NCBI GenBank assembly: GCA_025928545.1
Contig: JAICJH010000014.1
Span: 51,992 to 115,991 of the forward strand
Length of the DNA: 64,000 nt
Reading direction: 5' to 3'
Origin: Bryobacteraceae bacterium
Lineage (GTDB): Bacteria > Acidobacteriota > Terriglobia > Bryobacterales > Bryobacteraceae
Below, one piece after another: positions 1 through 9,173 of the stretch. Made by a program: the position numbers and the translations under genes. Each line of letters begins with the position of its first letter. Positions within the stretch are counted from its first letter, which is position 1. A model generated the notes under the pieces. That model saw only the letters and a list, made by a program, of their open reading frames with translations. It did no database searches and was not told where the DNA came from.

Positions 1-610
1 CATTCTCATCCAGGCCCGCAGTGACGCCGCGCAGCTTGCCATCCACTTCCACTGCTTTGCCGCGCGGCCAGGTGGAGCATTCTTCGAAGCGTTTCAGGAT
101 TTCCCGCTTCGACAGCGTTGCGTAGCGCAGGCTCTCGACTATCACTCTGTCTGCCAAAGCGTTCTTGCTGTGCTCCCTGCCCGTTTCGATCTTCAGTGAA
201 GTTGCGACATCGCTGAGATCGGGCGGGAATGCGTCTTGATTTACGTTCAGGCCGATGCCCGCAATCAGGGCGCCCTCCGCCGCCTGCACCAGGATTCCCG
301 CCAGTTTGCGTTCGCTCAGCATGACGTCGTTCGGCCAGCGCAGATCGGTGGATACCTGAGCCAGATCGTTCACGGCCCGCTGGACAGCGAGCCCCAACGC
401 CATGGTCAGAATCGGCGGGGAACCAAACAATCGGAGGATGATGGAAATGTAGAGCCCGCCGGTGTCGTCCGATTGCCAGGTGTGCCCCTGTCGTCCGATA
501 CCCGCTGTCTGGAGTTCCGCGATTACGGCGGTGCCGTGCGGTTCACCCTTCGCGGCGAGCGCCGCCGCATCCTTCATGGTGGACGTTGTGGTGTGGACGC
601 GGACGATCAT
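1..610 (-). CDS. birA: Biotin--[acetyl-CoA-carboxylase] ligase (C-terminus beyond window)
   Basis: This gene is absent from the ORF track because it runs off the left edge; I translated it by hand. About 203 codons are visible. They show the biotin protein ligase catalytic core: GIGRQGHTW (residues 37-45, the biotinyl-AMP binding loop, GRxGR-like), RWPNDV (91-96), KLAGIL (102-107, the catalytic Lys region) and GIGLNVN (118-124). The enzyme activates biotin with ATP and attaches it to the carboxyl carrier protein. There is no N-terminal DNA-binding domain, so it is a class I, non-repressor form. The ATG overlaps the nadC stop as ATGA, indicating co-translation with nadC and valS. Confidence 0.93.
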   Translation of the reverse strand, partial: MIVRVHTTTSTMKDAAALAAKGEPHGTAVIAELQTAGIGRQGHTWQSDDTGGLYISIILRLFGSPPILTMALGLAVQRAVNDLAQVSTDLRWPNDVMLSERKLAGILVQAAEGALIAGIGLNVNQDAFPPDLSDVATSLKIETGREHSKNALADRVIVESLRYATLSKREILKRFEECSTWPRGKAVEVDGKLRGVTAGLDEN

Positions 611-1401
611 GCCAGCTCTAGTCTGAAGCTGATATCGACCGCCCGGGCGGAGTGTGTGATGGATCCGACCGAGACGAAATCGGCTCCGCATTCGGCGTAT
701 GCGCGAACAGTTTCGAGGGTGATGCGACCTGAGAGTTCCACTTTCGCCCGGCCCGCGATCCTGGCAATCCATTGCTTCGCTTCGTCGGATGTCAGGTTAT
801 CCAGCAGTAGATGGTCGGCTTTCGCGGCGAGGGCTTCTTCCAGTTCCGATTCTGTGCGAACCTCAATCTCTATCGGCATGCCCGACTGGCGCGCGGCCAC
901 GATTGCTTCGGTGACTCCACCGGCGGCGGCGATGTGGTTGTTCTTGATCAGAATCGCGTCGTAAAGCCCCATACGATGGTTAACGACGCCTCCGGCGGCG
1001 GTTGCCGCTTTTTCAAGGTGGCGAAAACCAGGCGTGGTTTTGCGGGTGTCGAGAATGCGGCATTTGGTGTGCGCGACAGCTTCGGCATACCGGCGCGACA
1101 AAGTCGCCACGCCTGAGAGGCGCTGGAGAAAATTCAGGGCCGGGCGTTCGAATCTGAGGAGATCGCGCGCGCTGCCCTGGACACTCGCGATGATCTCGTT
1201 CGCTTCGAGGAGGTCACCGTCGCAGTGATTCAGCTCCAGATCTTCGTAGAGTTCGGCGAGAACTTCCGTGCCAGAGAGAACCAGCGGTTCGCGCGACAGA
1301 AAGACACCCCGGGCTTGCCTGTCCGCAGGCACGCAGGCGTTTGACGTGACGTCGCCGCTGCCGATGTCTTCGGTCAGGGCGAGCTGGATGATGGGGTTCA
1401 T
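607..1401 (-). CDS. nadC: Nicotinate-nucleotide pyrophosphorylase (carboxylating)
   Basis: This 264-residue quinolinate phosphoribosyltransferase converts quinolinate and PRPP to nicotinate mononucleotide, CO2 and PPi in de novo NAD synthesis. Visible family signatures are DTRKTTPG (118-125), NHRMGLYD (141-148), IKNNH (152-156), EVRT (180-183) and the C-terminal GSITHSA phosphate loop. Length is close to normal (about 270-300). The start overlaps the valS stop by 4 bp and its stop overlaps the birA start by 4 bp, so valS-nadC-birA are probably one translationally coupled unit. nadC-birA adjacency is common in bacteria. Confidence 0.96.
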   Translation of the reverse strand: MNPIIQLALTEDIGSGDVTSNACVPADRQARGVFLSREPLVLSGTEVLAELYEDLELNHCDGDLLEANEIIASVQGSARDLLRFERPALNFLQRLSGVATLSRRYAEAVAHTKCRILDTRKTTPGFRHLEKAATAAGGVVNHRMGLYDAILIKNNHIAAAGGVTEAIVAARQSGMPIEIEVRTESELEEALAAKADHLLLDNLTSDEAKQWIARIAGRAKVELSGRITLETVRAYAECGADFVSVGSITHSARAVDISFRLELA

Positions 1402-3956
1402 GCGAGGCTCTCTGAGACCTTTTGCAACTGGGCTTCGTATTCGGCCTTTTTGGCCCGAATGGAATCTACTACTTTTTGCGGCGCTTTGCCGAGGAAGACA
1501 TCGTCGTTCAGCTGGCGCTCGGAATTGGCGATGTTTTTGATGAGCTGATCGCGCTCTTTTTCGAGGCGTTTGCGCTGCACTTCCAACTGCGCGGTCGGAA
1601 CGTCGATTGAGACCGTAAAGCCAGACATCGATTTCACGGCTCCCGTTTTCGGGGTTTCGCCGGCTCGAAGTGTGACGCGGGTCAGCTTCTGAATCGCCAC
1701 CTCGTGGGCCGCCATATCGGCGCCGGAAATCAGCCCTTCGAGCGGCAGTTTCGGATCGAGGCTGAGATCGGCGCGCAGGTTTCGCAGAGCGGTCGCGACA
1801 TCCTGGAGAAGCCTGATCTCGGCTTCGGCCGCGGGATCGTTGTGGGCTTCATCGTATACGGGATAGGCCTGCACCGAAATCGACTCGCCTTCGCGCGCGC
1901 CCAGTCGGTGCCAGAGCTCTTCCGTAATGAAGGGCATCAGCGGATGGAGCAGACGGAGGGTCTGTTCGAAGACACCCGCAATCCTGTTCCAGTCGCCGCG
2001 GGCTTTCTTGAGTTCGATGTACCAGTCGCAGAAGTCATCCCAGATGAAATGCCAGATGGTCTGCGCGGCTTCGTGGTAACGGAATGTCTCGATGGCCTGG
2101 CTCATCTGGCGCGCGCATTGATTGAGGCGCGAGGCGATCCATCGGTCCTCCACCTGCGGCGGGCCGATCGGATCCCCGATACTTTGGCCCTCCAGATTGG
2201 TCAGGATGAAGCGGGCGGCGTTCCAGATCTTATTGGCGAAGGCTTTGGCGCTATCGAGACGTTCCGGGCTGAAAACAATGTCGGTACCCGGCGCCGCACC
2301 GATCAGGAGCGCCATGCGGACGGCATCGGTGCCGTATTGTTCCGTGACGACGAGCGGATCGATGACGTTGCCTTTGGTCTTCGACATCTTCTGTTTATCG
2401 GCATCGCGCACAAGGCCGTGAATGTAGACCTGGCGGAACGGGACGTCGCCCATGAATTCGATGCCGAGCATCGCCATGCGGGCGACCCAGAAGAAAAGGA
2501 TGTCAAAGCCGGTGATCAGGGTTGTCGTGGGATAGAAGTGCTTCAGGTCTTCTGTCTTGTCGGGCCAGCCCAGAGTTGAGAACGGCCAGAGACCGGAGCT
2601 GAACCAGGTGTCCAGCACGTCGGGATCCTGGCGGAGCGTGCCTTTGCACTTCGTGCACGCGGCAGGGTCTTCGCGAGCGATGATCGTTTCGCCGCACGCA
2701 TCGCAATACCAGACCGGAATTCGATGGCCCCACCAGAGTTGTCTGGAGATACACCAGTCGCGAATGTTGTTCATCCACTCGTTCCAGGTTTTGAGCCAGA
2801 CTTCGGGGACGATTTCGATGCGCTTTTCGTCGACAGCTGCGATGGCTTTTTCGGCGAGCGGTTTGGTGCGGACGAACCACTGTTTCGACACCAGAGGCTC
2901 CACCACGCTTTTGCAGCGCTGGCATTTGCCGGGGTTGACGGTGTACGGCTCCACGCGTTCGAGCAGGCCCAGCGCATCGAGATCGGCCACGATCTTCTTG
3001 CGCGCCGCATAGCGATCGAGCCCGGCGTATGGGCCGCCGCTGGCCGTGATCTTGGCATCGCGGCCGATCACTTCAATCAGCGCGAGCGAGTGGCGTTTGC
3101 CGGCTTCGAAGTCGTTGGGATCGTGCGCGGGAGTGATTTTGACCACGCCGGTGCCGAACTCGGGATCGGCCATTTCATCCAGAATGATGGGAATTTCGCG
3201 ATCCATCAACGGCAGCCGGACAGTGCCGCCGTGAAGCTCCGGATAGCGTTCATCGCGCGGGTTGATGGCGACAGCGGAATCGCCCAGCATGGTTTCAGGA
3301 CGAGTGGTGGCAACCGTGAGGAAGCGGTCGGTGCCGGTCACCGGATACTTGATGTGCCAGAGGCTGCCTTCCATTTCCTCGTGGACGCTTTCCAGGTCGG
3401 AGATGGCGGTATTGCAGCCGGGGCACCAATTGACCATGTACTCGCCGCGATAGATCAGGCCCCGTTCGTGCAGGGTGACGAAGACTTCGCGGACGGCGCG
3501 GGAGAGGCCGGAATCGAGAGTGAAGCGTTCACGGGACCAGTCGCAGGAGGCGCCGATCTGGACCATTTGTTTGAGAATGGTCCCGCCGGATTCCGCTTTC
3601 CATTTCCAGACACGATCGATGAATTGTTCGCGGGTGAGGTCGCGGCGATACTCGATGCCTTCGGCTCTCAGCTGGCGGGCGACGATCATTTCGGTGGCGA
3701 TACCGGCGTGATCGGTACCTGGAAGCCAGAGGGTTACATCGCCGCGCATGCGGTGCCAGCGGACGGTGACGTCGATTTCGGAATGCTCCAGCATGTGCCC
3801 CATGTGGAGGTTGCCGGTGACGTTGGGGGGCGGGATGACAAGCGAGAATACGGGCTTGCCTTCCGAGTGTTTCGCCGTGTAGATGCCGGATTCGACCCAC
3901 CACTGAGCCCAGCGGGGCTCGAAGCGCCCGGGCTCGTAGACTTTTTCAATTTCCAT
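1398..3956 (-). CDS. valS: Valyl-tRNA synthetase
   Basis: This 852-residue class I aminoacyl-tRNA synthetase charges tRNA-Val. The HIGH motif is HMGH (51-54) within PPPNVTGNLHMGHM, and the KMSKS loop appears as KMSKT (523-527). The editing (CP1) domain lies around 200-350, with Cys-rich zinc-binding pairs (CPGC about 178-181, CQRC about 345-348, CDAC and CTKC about 418-437). The tail ends with the ValRS coiled coil (RKRLEKERDQLIKNI and following). The start is 36 bp downstream of the DUF1501 gene, so readthrough from the PSD1/DUF1501 operon is possible. It overlaps nadC by 4 bp. Confidence 0.97.
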   Translation of the reverse strand: MEIEKVYEPGRFEPRWAQWWVESGIYTAKHSEGKPVFSLVIPPPNVTGNLHMGHMLEHSEIDVTVRWHRMRGDVTLWLPGTDHAGIATEMIVARQLRAEGIEYRRDLTREQFIDRVWKWKAESGGTILKQMVQIGASCDWSRERFTLDSGLSRAVREVFVTLHERGLIYRGEYMVNWCPGCNTAISDLESVHEEMEGSLWHIKYPVTGTDRFLTVATTRPETMLGDSAVAINPRDERYPELHGGTVRLPLMDREIPIILDEMADPEFGTGVVKITPAHDPNDFEAGKRHSLALIEVIGRDAKITASGGPYAGLDRYAARKKIVADLDALGLLERVEPYTVNPGKCQRCKSVVEPLVSKQWFVRTKPLAEKAIAAVDEKRIEIVPEVWLKTWNEWMNNIRDWCISRQLWWGHRIPVWYCDACGETIIAREDPAACTKCKGTLRQDPDVLDTWFSSGLWPFSTLGWPDKTEDLKHFYPTTTLITGFDILFFWVARMAMLGIEFMGDVPFRQVYIHGLVRDADKQKMSKTKGNVIDPLVVTEQYGTDAVRMALLIGAAPGTDIVFSPERLDSAKAFANKIWNAARFILTNLEGQSIGDPIGPPQVEDRWIASRLNQCARQMSQAIETFRYHEAAQTIWHFIWDDFCDWYIELKKARGDWNRIAGVFEQTLRLLHPLMPFITEELWHRLGAREGESISVQAYPVYDEAHNDPAAEAEIRLLQDVATALRNLRADLSLDPKLPLEGLISGADMAAHEVAIQKLTRVTLRAGETPKTGAVKSMSGFTVSIDVPTAQLEVQRKRLEKERDQLIKNIANSERQLNDDVFLGKAPQKVVDSIRAKKAEYEAQLQKVSESLA

Positions 3957-3992
3957 GGAAGTTTTCAGTTTAGCGTAGAGGCGATAAACGCC

Positions 3993-5390
3993 TCAGCTGA
4001 GGAGGCCGGTGATTACGTTGCCCTGGTTGCCTACTCCGGACAATCTGGCGTCGAGGCCCGAGTACTTCACGGTCATCTTCTTGTCGTCTATGCCCAGCAC
4101 CCGCAGCATGGTGGCGTGGAAATCGTGGATGCTGACGGGGTTTTCCACGGCAGCATAGCCGAGTTCGTCGCTTGTGCCGTAGCTGAGGCCTGGCTTGATG
4201 CCTCCTCCGGCGAGCATGTAGGAGAAGGTCTTGATGTGGTGGTCGCGGCCGTCGCCACCCTGCGACATGGGAGTGCGGCCAAATTCTCCTCCGAAGACTA
4301 CGAGGGTATCGTCGAGCATCCCTCGCTGTTTGAGGTCGTTGATCAGGGCGGCGGTCGGACGGTCGGTTTCTTCCGCTTTGAATTCGATGCCGTCTTTGAT
4401 GGCGGAGTGGTGGTCCCAATCGCGGTGGTAGAGCTGGATGAAGCGAACTCCGCGCTCGGCGAGGCGTCGCGCCAGGAGGCAGTTCGAGGCGAAGGATCCG
4501 TCGCCTGGCTTGGCTCCATAGGCATCGAGGACGCTTTGCGGTTCTTTGCTCATATCCACCAGATCGGGGACGCTGGTTTGCATCTTAAACGCCATTTCGT
4601 ACTGGGATATGCGGGTTAAGATTTCCTGATCCTGGGTGGTTTTGTAGCGGGCTTTATCGAGCTGGTTGATGGCGTCGATGGATTGGCGCTGGAGTTTGGC
4701 GTCGATACCTTCGGGGTTATCGAGATAGAGGACCGGGTTGCCGAAGGAGTTCAGTTTTACTCCCTGAAATTTGCTTGGGAGGAAACCGGAGGACCATTGG
4801 CGGGCGGAGATTGGCTGCATTTGTCCGCCTTGTCCGGCGGAGAGCATGACGACGAAGCCGGGCAGGTTTTCGGTATCGGCTCCGAGACCGTAGAGGAGCC
4901 ACGAGCCCATGCTGGGCCGTCCGGCGATAATGGAGCCCGTGTTCAGGAACATGTGGGCAGTATCGTGGTTGATCTGTTCGGACCACATGGAGCGGATGAC
5001 GGTGATGTCGTCGGCCACGCTGCCGAGGTGGGGAAAGAGATTGCAGATGCGCTGGCCGGATTTGCCGTAGGTGGAAAACTCGTGTTGCGGGCCGTAGCAG
5101 GTCAGGGCTTTGCCCTGTAGTTGGGCTATTTGCTGGCCCTTAGTGAAGGATTCCGGCATGGCCTGGCCGTGCATGGCGCGGAGCTTCGGCTTGTCGTCGA
5201 AAGTTTCGAGGTGGGAAGGACCTCCCGCCTGATAGAGATAAATGACTCGTTTGGCTTTTTGGGGATAGTTCAGGGGCGAGATGGCGCCCTGGTATTTTTC
5301 CTGCTGGGCGTTCAGGAGTTGATTGACCGCGATGAGGCCCAAGCCTCGTCCCAGAAAAGCTCTGCGGTTTAGTAGTGGATCGAGTGTCAT
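3993..5390 (-). CDS. DUF1501 domain protein (sulfatase-like, Tat-type leader)
   Basis: This 465-residue DUF1501 protein has an alkaline-phosphatase/sulfatase-like fold by family knowledge. The N-terminus LNRRAFLGRGLG fits a twin-arginine export signal. Family blocks include YLYQAGGPSHLETFDDKP near the start and the C-terminal GGEFGRTPMSQGGDGRDHH, with Asp/His residues that would bind metal. These proteins are typically encoded next to PSD1 cytochrome proteins in Planctomycetes and Acidobacteria. Here the stop codon of the PSD1 gene directly abuts the ATG, so the two are co-translated. The substrate is unknown; handling of polysaccharide or sulfated carbohydrate is often suggested for the pair but not shown here. 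Confidence 0.93.
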   Translation of the reverse strand: MTLDPLLNRRAFLGRGLGLIAVNQLLNAQQEKYQGAISPLNYPQKAKRVIYLYQAGGPSHLETFDDKPKLRAMHGQAMPESFTKGQQIAQLQGKALTCYGPQHEFSTYGKSGQRICNLFPHLGSVADDITVIRSMWSEQINHDTAHMFLNTGSIIAGRPSMGSWLLYGLGADTENLPGFVVMLSAGQGGQMQPISARQWSSGFLPSKFQGVKLNSFGNPVLYLDNPEGIDAKLQRQSIDAINQLDKARYKTTQDQEILTRISQYEMAFKMQTSVPDLVDMSKEPQSVLDAYGAKPGDGSFASNCLLARRLAERGVRFIQLYHRDWDHHSAIKDGIEFKAEETDRPTAALINDLKQRGMLDDTLVVFGGEFGRTPMSQGGDGRDHHIKTFSYMLAGGGIKPGLSYGTSDELGYAAVENPVSIHDFHATMLRVLGIDDKKMTVKYSGLDARLSGVGNQGNVITGLLS

Positions 5391-8300
5391 TTAGTCTCTG
5401 GTGATTGCTTCGTGCAGATTCAGGATTACTCTGGCTACCGTTGTCATGGCGGCCAGATCAGATTCGTTCATGGTTTCCGGAACCGGGGCTTCTCCGATTT
5501 CCAGCAGGGCTTTTGCTCCCTTTTTATCGGTTTCGAAGTGGATTGCGGCGTCCTTGTGCAGGTCTCGCAAAACCTTCAGCTCGGATTCGGAGGGAGCTCG
5601 CTCCAGACTTCTTTCGAAAGCCCAGGTTAGTCTGGCGTCTTCGGTCTTGCCTCCTTTATCCAGGATGTTTTCGGCGAAGACGCGGGCTGCCTCCACGAAG
5701 ATCGGATCGTTTAAGAGATCCAGGGCCTGGAGCGGCGTGTTCGAGTTGATTCGGTTTACGGTGCACTCTTCGCGGGTGGGGGCGTCGAAGTTCAGCAGCG
5801 ACGGGTGGAGGAAGGTGCGCTGCCAGTGGGTGTAGACGGCTCTCCTATAGAGGTCATTGCCGTGGCTGGCGGACCATTCCCGCTTGGGGAAGTTCAGAGC
5901 GGCCAGGTAGCCTTCCGGCTCATAGGGTTTTACGCTTTGTCCTCCGAATTGCTGGATCAAGAGGCCGGAGATTTCGAGAGCCGTGTCCCGCACCGATTCG
6001 GCTTCTATGCGGAAGCGGCTTTGCCGCGAGAGGAGGCGGTTTTCGGGATCGCGGTCGTCTGTGGCGATTGACGATTGTTTATATGTTGCGCTGGTCACGA
6101 TGGTGCGGAGCAAGTGCTTGACGTCCCAACCGTTCATAAAGTCCGCTGCCAGCCAGTCGAGGAGTTCGGGATAGACGGGGGCTTCTCCCTGCGATCCGAG
6201 ATCTTCGAGGTTTTTGGAAAGGCCCGTGCCGAAGAATTGTCTCCACATACGGTTGACGAAGACTCTGGCCGTCAACGGATTCGAGGGGGACACCAGCCAA
6301 TTCGCGAGATCGAGGCGGGTGGCTCGCTTGCCTCCGGTTTCCAGTTTGCCGAGAAATTCGGGGATGGCCGGTTGGACGACGTCGCCGGTTTCATCCATCC
6401 AGTTGCCGCGAGGCAGGATGCGGACTTCGCGCGGCTCTACGGATTCGGTAATCATTACTTCGGGAACTTTGGCGATCAGGAGACTTGCTTTTGCTTCGAG
6501 CTGCGCCAGTTCTATGCGGGCGGGCTGTAACTCCGGATTGGAATATTCGAAGTAATCGAGAACCAGATTCTTTTGATTTTCGGAGCGTTTATCCGGGGAG
6601 AGGAAGAGCGCGGACGCCAGATTTGCGGCTAAGCCATCGTGCTGCGGAGGTGGCGGAGCTACTACCGGCGTATCCAGTCCCGCCGCGGTTGCGGGGGCCG
6701 CCGGTTTTGGATCGAGGCGCGCTATCGCCGTCCTGATGGCGTTGCGGCCTCCGGTGCCCGGCCACGTGCCGGAGTTGGGCGCTAACGCGATTCGGAAACG
6801 GCCGAGCGTGGCTTTGCGATCATCCGAGTCCTGGTGGATTTTTATTGTGATCTTCGTGTCGGGTTCGGTGACGACCGGAGTTGCGAAGCGCAACATCAGC
6901 ATGGTCCTGGGGCCTCTGGCTACTCCTCCGATTGCCCAACCGGTTTGGGGATCGCCGTCGATTACAGCCATGGCGGGGAAGCCGGGGATGGGAGCAACGT
7001 CGCTGAACGTGAACGAAAACGGCAGTTGTTTTCCGGCGGATTCGGCGTCCACCTCGGTAACGATGAAACGCTCGGAACCTCTGGCAATGTTGGCGCCGGC
7101 TAAGCTATCGTCCTGTCCGGTTTCGATGCCTAAGCCGGCCCACTTCCCCGCTCCGGGCTGAATGGTCACTGTGTAGGTTTCGTTATCCGGATTGGGGCCG
7201 TCTACGGAGATCATGCCTACGCCCATCGACACCGAGGTGGAGAGAGTGCGCGGATCCTGCTTGATTGGCTCCTTCTGAATGGTGAGGAACGCTTTGGTTG
7301 CGGAGGCTGCGACGGGTACGGGGAACTGCCAGGCGAGATCGCCCGACATGTAGCGAACCAGTTCCTCTTTTTCCCACTGGCGCTGCTGGTCGACGAAGGA
7401 CCCGGCGCGCTGATTGAGAACCTTCTTCGCGGCATCCACCTGCGCCTGCGCGGCGTCGATTGCTTCCTTCTGGCCAGGGCTGTAAACCAGCATTTTGGGC
7501 TGGAAGGCGGTGGGGCCGACATCCTGAATGAGCCCATCCTCTTTGATATCGGCGAAGAAGGCTTTGAGGGCGTAGAAATCTTTGGTGAGGACGGGATCGA
7601 ATTTATGGTTGTGGCACTCGGCGCAACCCATGCTGGTGCCGAGCCAGACGGTGCTGAGGTCGCGCACGCGATCGGCGCCGTATTTCGCGTAATACTCCTT
7701 CGGCTGGAGGCCGCCCTCGGCGGAACTGCGGCTGAGGCGATTGTAAGCAGCGGCGATTTTCTGATCGACCGTGGCGTTGGGCAGCAGGTCGCCGGCGAGT
7801 TGCTCGCGGGTGAAATCGCTGAACGGCTTGTTGTCGCGAAAGGCCTTGAGGACGTAATCGCGATAGAGCCAGACGGGGCGGGTACCGTCGCTGTGGAAGC
7901 CGGCGGAATCGGCATAGCGGACGGCGTCGAGCCAAAGGACGGTCTGCTGTTCCGCGTATTCGGGTGAGGCGAGGAGGCGATCGACGAGTTTTTCGTAAGC
8001 GTCGGGCGAGCGGTCGGCTATGAAAGCTGCGACTTCTTCGGGTTTGGGGAGGAGACCGGTGAGGTCGAGGGTGACGCGGCGGATGAGGGTGCGGCGGTCG
8101 GCTTCGGGCGCGGGCTTCAGGTTTTCCTTTGCCAGGCGCTGCTGGATGAAGGCATCGATCGGATGCCCCGATTTCGGGACGGGCGGCTTCACTATGGGCT
8201 GGTAGGACCAGTGGCTTTCGTACTTTGCGCCTTCGGCGATCCAGCGGCGGAGGGTGGTTTTCTGAGCGTCGGTCAGTTTGTTGTTGGAGGCGACGGGCGG

Positions 8301-8615
8301 CATGAGCGCGTTGGCGTCCGGGGAGAAGATGCGCGACAGGAGTTCGCTGCGGTCGGGTTGGCCGGGAACGATGGGCGTGCCGAGGATCTGGGGTTTGGTG
8401 GCTTCCTCGCGGAGGTCGAGACGGAAGCCGCCGATGCGCGAGCTTTCGTCGGGTCCATGACAGCGAAAACAGTTGTTGGAGAGGATGGGGCGGACTTCGC
8501 GGTCGAAGTTGACCGGAGTCTGGGCGTGCAGGGTTAGTGCTATGGAGGCGAGGGTCAGGAACCGCGCGGGCGACAGACCCCGATGCGCGCCGATATAAGA
8601 AGAGTTAGAAAACAA
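5391..8615 (-). CDS. PSD1 domain protein with PSCyt1 and PSCyt2 cytochrome modules
   Basis: This 1074-residue exported protein follows the PSCyt1-PSCyt2(DUF1549)-PSD1(DUF1553) order. A signal peptide (FLTLASIALTLHAQ) precedes a heme c motif CFRCH (49-53). The DUF1549 block contains LLASPEYAEQ and WLDAVRYADS, followed by a second CxxCH-like motif in CAECHNHKFDP. The C-terminal DUF1553 block includes FVNRMWRQFFG and NFDAPTREEC. The start is TTG at 8615, supported by a good AGGGGA ribosome site 6 nt upstream, and overlaps the cytochrome gene by 11 bp. It probably works with the adjacent DUF1501 protein in the periplasm or envelope. The electron donor and substrate are unknown. Confidence 0.92.
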   Translation of the reverse strand: MFSNSSYIGAHRGLSPARFLTLASIALTLHAQTPVNFDREVRPILSNNCFRCHGPDESSRIGGFRLDLREEATKPQILGTPIVPGQPDRSELLSRIFSPDANALMPPVASNNKLTDAQKTTLRRWIAEGAKYESHWSYQPIVKPPVPKSGHPIDAFIQQRLAKENLKPAPEADRRTLIRRVTLDLTGLLPKPEEVAAFIADRSPDAYEKLVDRLLASPEYAEQQTVLWLDAVRYADSAGFHSDGTRPVWLYRDYVLKAFRDNKPFSDFTREQLAGDLLPNATVDQKIAAAYNRLSRSSAEGGLQPKEYYAKYGADRVRDLSTVWLGTSMGCAECHNHKFDPVLTKDFYALKAFFADIKEDGLIQDVGPTAFQPKMLVYSPGQKEAIDAAQAQVDAAKKVLNQRAGSFVDQQRQWEKEELVRYMSGDLAWQFPVPVAASATKAFLTIQKEPIKQDPRTLSTSVSMGVGMISVDGPNPDNETYTVTIQPGAGKWAGLGIETGQDDSLAGANIARGSERFIVTEVDAESAGKQLPFSFTFSDVAPIPGFPAMAVIDGDPQTGWAIGGVARGPRTMLMLRFATPVVTEPDTKITIKIHQDSDDRKATLGRFRIALAPNSGTWPGTGGRNAIRTAIARLDPKPAAPATAAGLDTPVVAPPPPQHDGLAANLASALFLSPDKRSENQKNLVLDYFEYSNPELQPARIELAQLEAKASLLIAKVPEVMITESVEPREVRILPRGNWMDETGDVVQPAIPEFLGKLETGGKRATRLDLANWLVSPSNPLTARVFVNRMWRQFFGTGLSKNLEDLGSQGEAPVYPELLDWLAADFMNGWDVKHLLRTIVTSATYKQSSIATDDRDPENRLLSRQSRFRIEAESVRDTALEISGLLIQQFGGQSVKPYEPEGYLAALNFPKREWSASHGNDLYRRAVYTHWQRTFLHPSLLNFDAPTREECTVNRINSNTPLQALDLLNDPIFVEAARVFAENILDKGGKTEDARLTWAFERSLERAPSESELKVLRDLHKDAAIHFETDKKGAKALLEIGEAPVPETMNESDLAAMTTVARVILNLHEAITRD

Positions 8616-9108
8616 TTTTGTTCCCCTGAATTTTCTTTGTGTCCAGGCCTGGCACTTTGGTCAGGTCATTGAAATCTTTGTAGGCTCCATTGGCTTGCCG
8701 CCAGGCGACGATTGCGTTGGCTTCGGCGGGGGTGAGCTGGAGATCGTCGGCGAGTTGCCGGGCGGTGGCGGTGTTGACGTTGATTTTGGGGCCGAAATTC
8801 CGGACGAGATAGGCTACGACGGGTTCCCATTCGTCGGGATTGAGGGAGGCGCCGTTTTCGATCATGGTGCGGAGCTCACTGCGCCACTGGTCGACGGTGA
8901 GGGACTGTTTGGTGATGCGGTCGGCGGTGTGGCAGACGGTGCAGGCGTTTTCGACTTGTTCGCGGCCCTTGCCATCGGGGAGAACGGTGTCGTCGGCGAG
9001 GGCCGGTGTGGCCAGGATGCGGCTGGCGAGGATCAGGATGGCGGCTATCCCGATGGACGTAGCGATGGCTGTAGGTACAGGTCTACCTGAGGATGGGACC
9101 CGGGGCAT
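8605..9108 (-). CDS. Exported c-type cytochrome fused to a helix-hairpin-helix (ComEA-like) domain
   Basis: The ORF track gives 306 residues, but the first 139 are low-complexity Pro/Thr-rich and look non-coding. I start at ATG 9108 (167 aa), where a signal peptide begins (IGIAAILILASRILATPALA). A heme c motif CTVCH (56-60) lies in a small cytochrome domain. It is followed by a ComEA-like HhH segment (KINVNTATARQLADDLQLTP, then AIVAWRQANGAYKDFNDL, then VPGLDTKKI). Fusions of cytochrome and HhH domains recur in Acidobacteria; the HhH may be a protein or DNA contact module. It is the first gene of the PSD1/DUF1501 unit. There is no ribosome site at 9108, but a promoter ends 10 nt upstream, suggesting a near-leaderless message. 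Confidence 0.8.
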   Translation of the reverse strand: MPRVPSSGRPVPTAIATSIGIAAILILASRILATPALADDTVLPDGKGREQVENACTVCHTADRITKQSLTVDQWRSELRTMIENGASLNPDEWEPVVAYLVRNFGPKINVNTATARQLADDLQLTPAEANAIVAWRQANGAYKDFNDLTKVPGLDTKKIQGNKIVF

Positions 9109-9118
9109 GGACGGTTTA

Positions 9119-9147
9119 ACGCTATCACCGGTTGGGGGCTGGGTCAA
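9119..9147 (-). promoter_or_regulatory. Predicted sigma70-type promoter for the cytochrome/PSD1/DUF1501 unit
   Basis: Read on the minus strand: TTGACC (9147-9142), a 17-nt spacer, then TAGCGT (9124-9119). The -35 matches 5 of 6 consensus bases; the -10 is weak. The predicted transcript would begin only a few nucleotides before ATG 9108, which has no Shine-Dalgarno sequence. Confidence 0.45.
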
Positions 9148-9173
9148 GGTGGCGGGGAGGCGATGGGTTGGGG
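9134..9173 (+). other. G-rich tract, possible G-quadruplex overlapping the promoter
   Basis: Five G-runs on the plus strand (GGGGG, GGG, GGGG, GGG, GGGG) have intervening loops of 2, 10, 7 and 2 nt. One loop exceeds the usual 7-nt limit. The tract covers the -35 of the predicted promoter. The plus strand is the template strand for that promoter. Confidence 0.35.

Noticed and set aside
2724-4619. 631-aa plus-strand ORF
   Set aside because: It is antisense to valS and the DUF1501 gene, both of which have clear family motifs. Its Gly/Asp/Phe-rich composition is typical of the antisense frame in GC-rich DNA.
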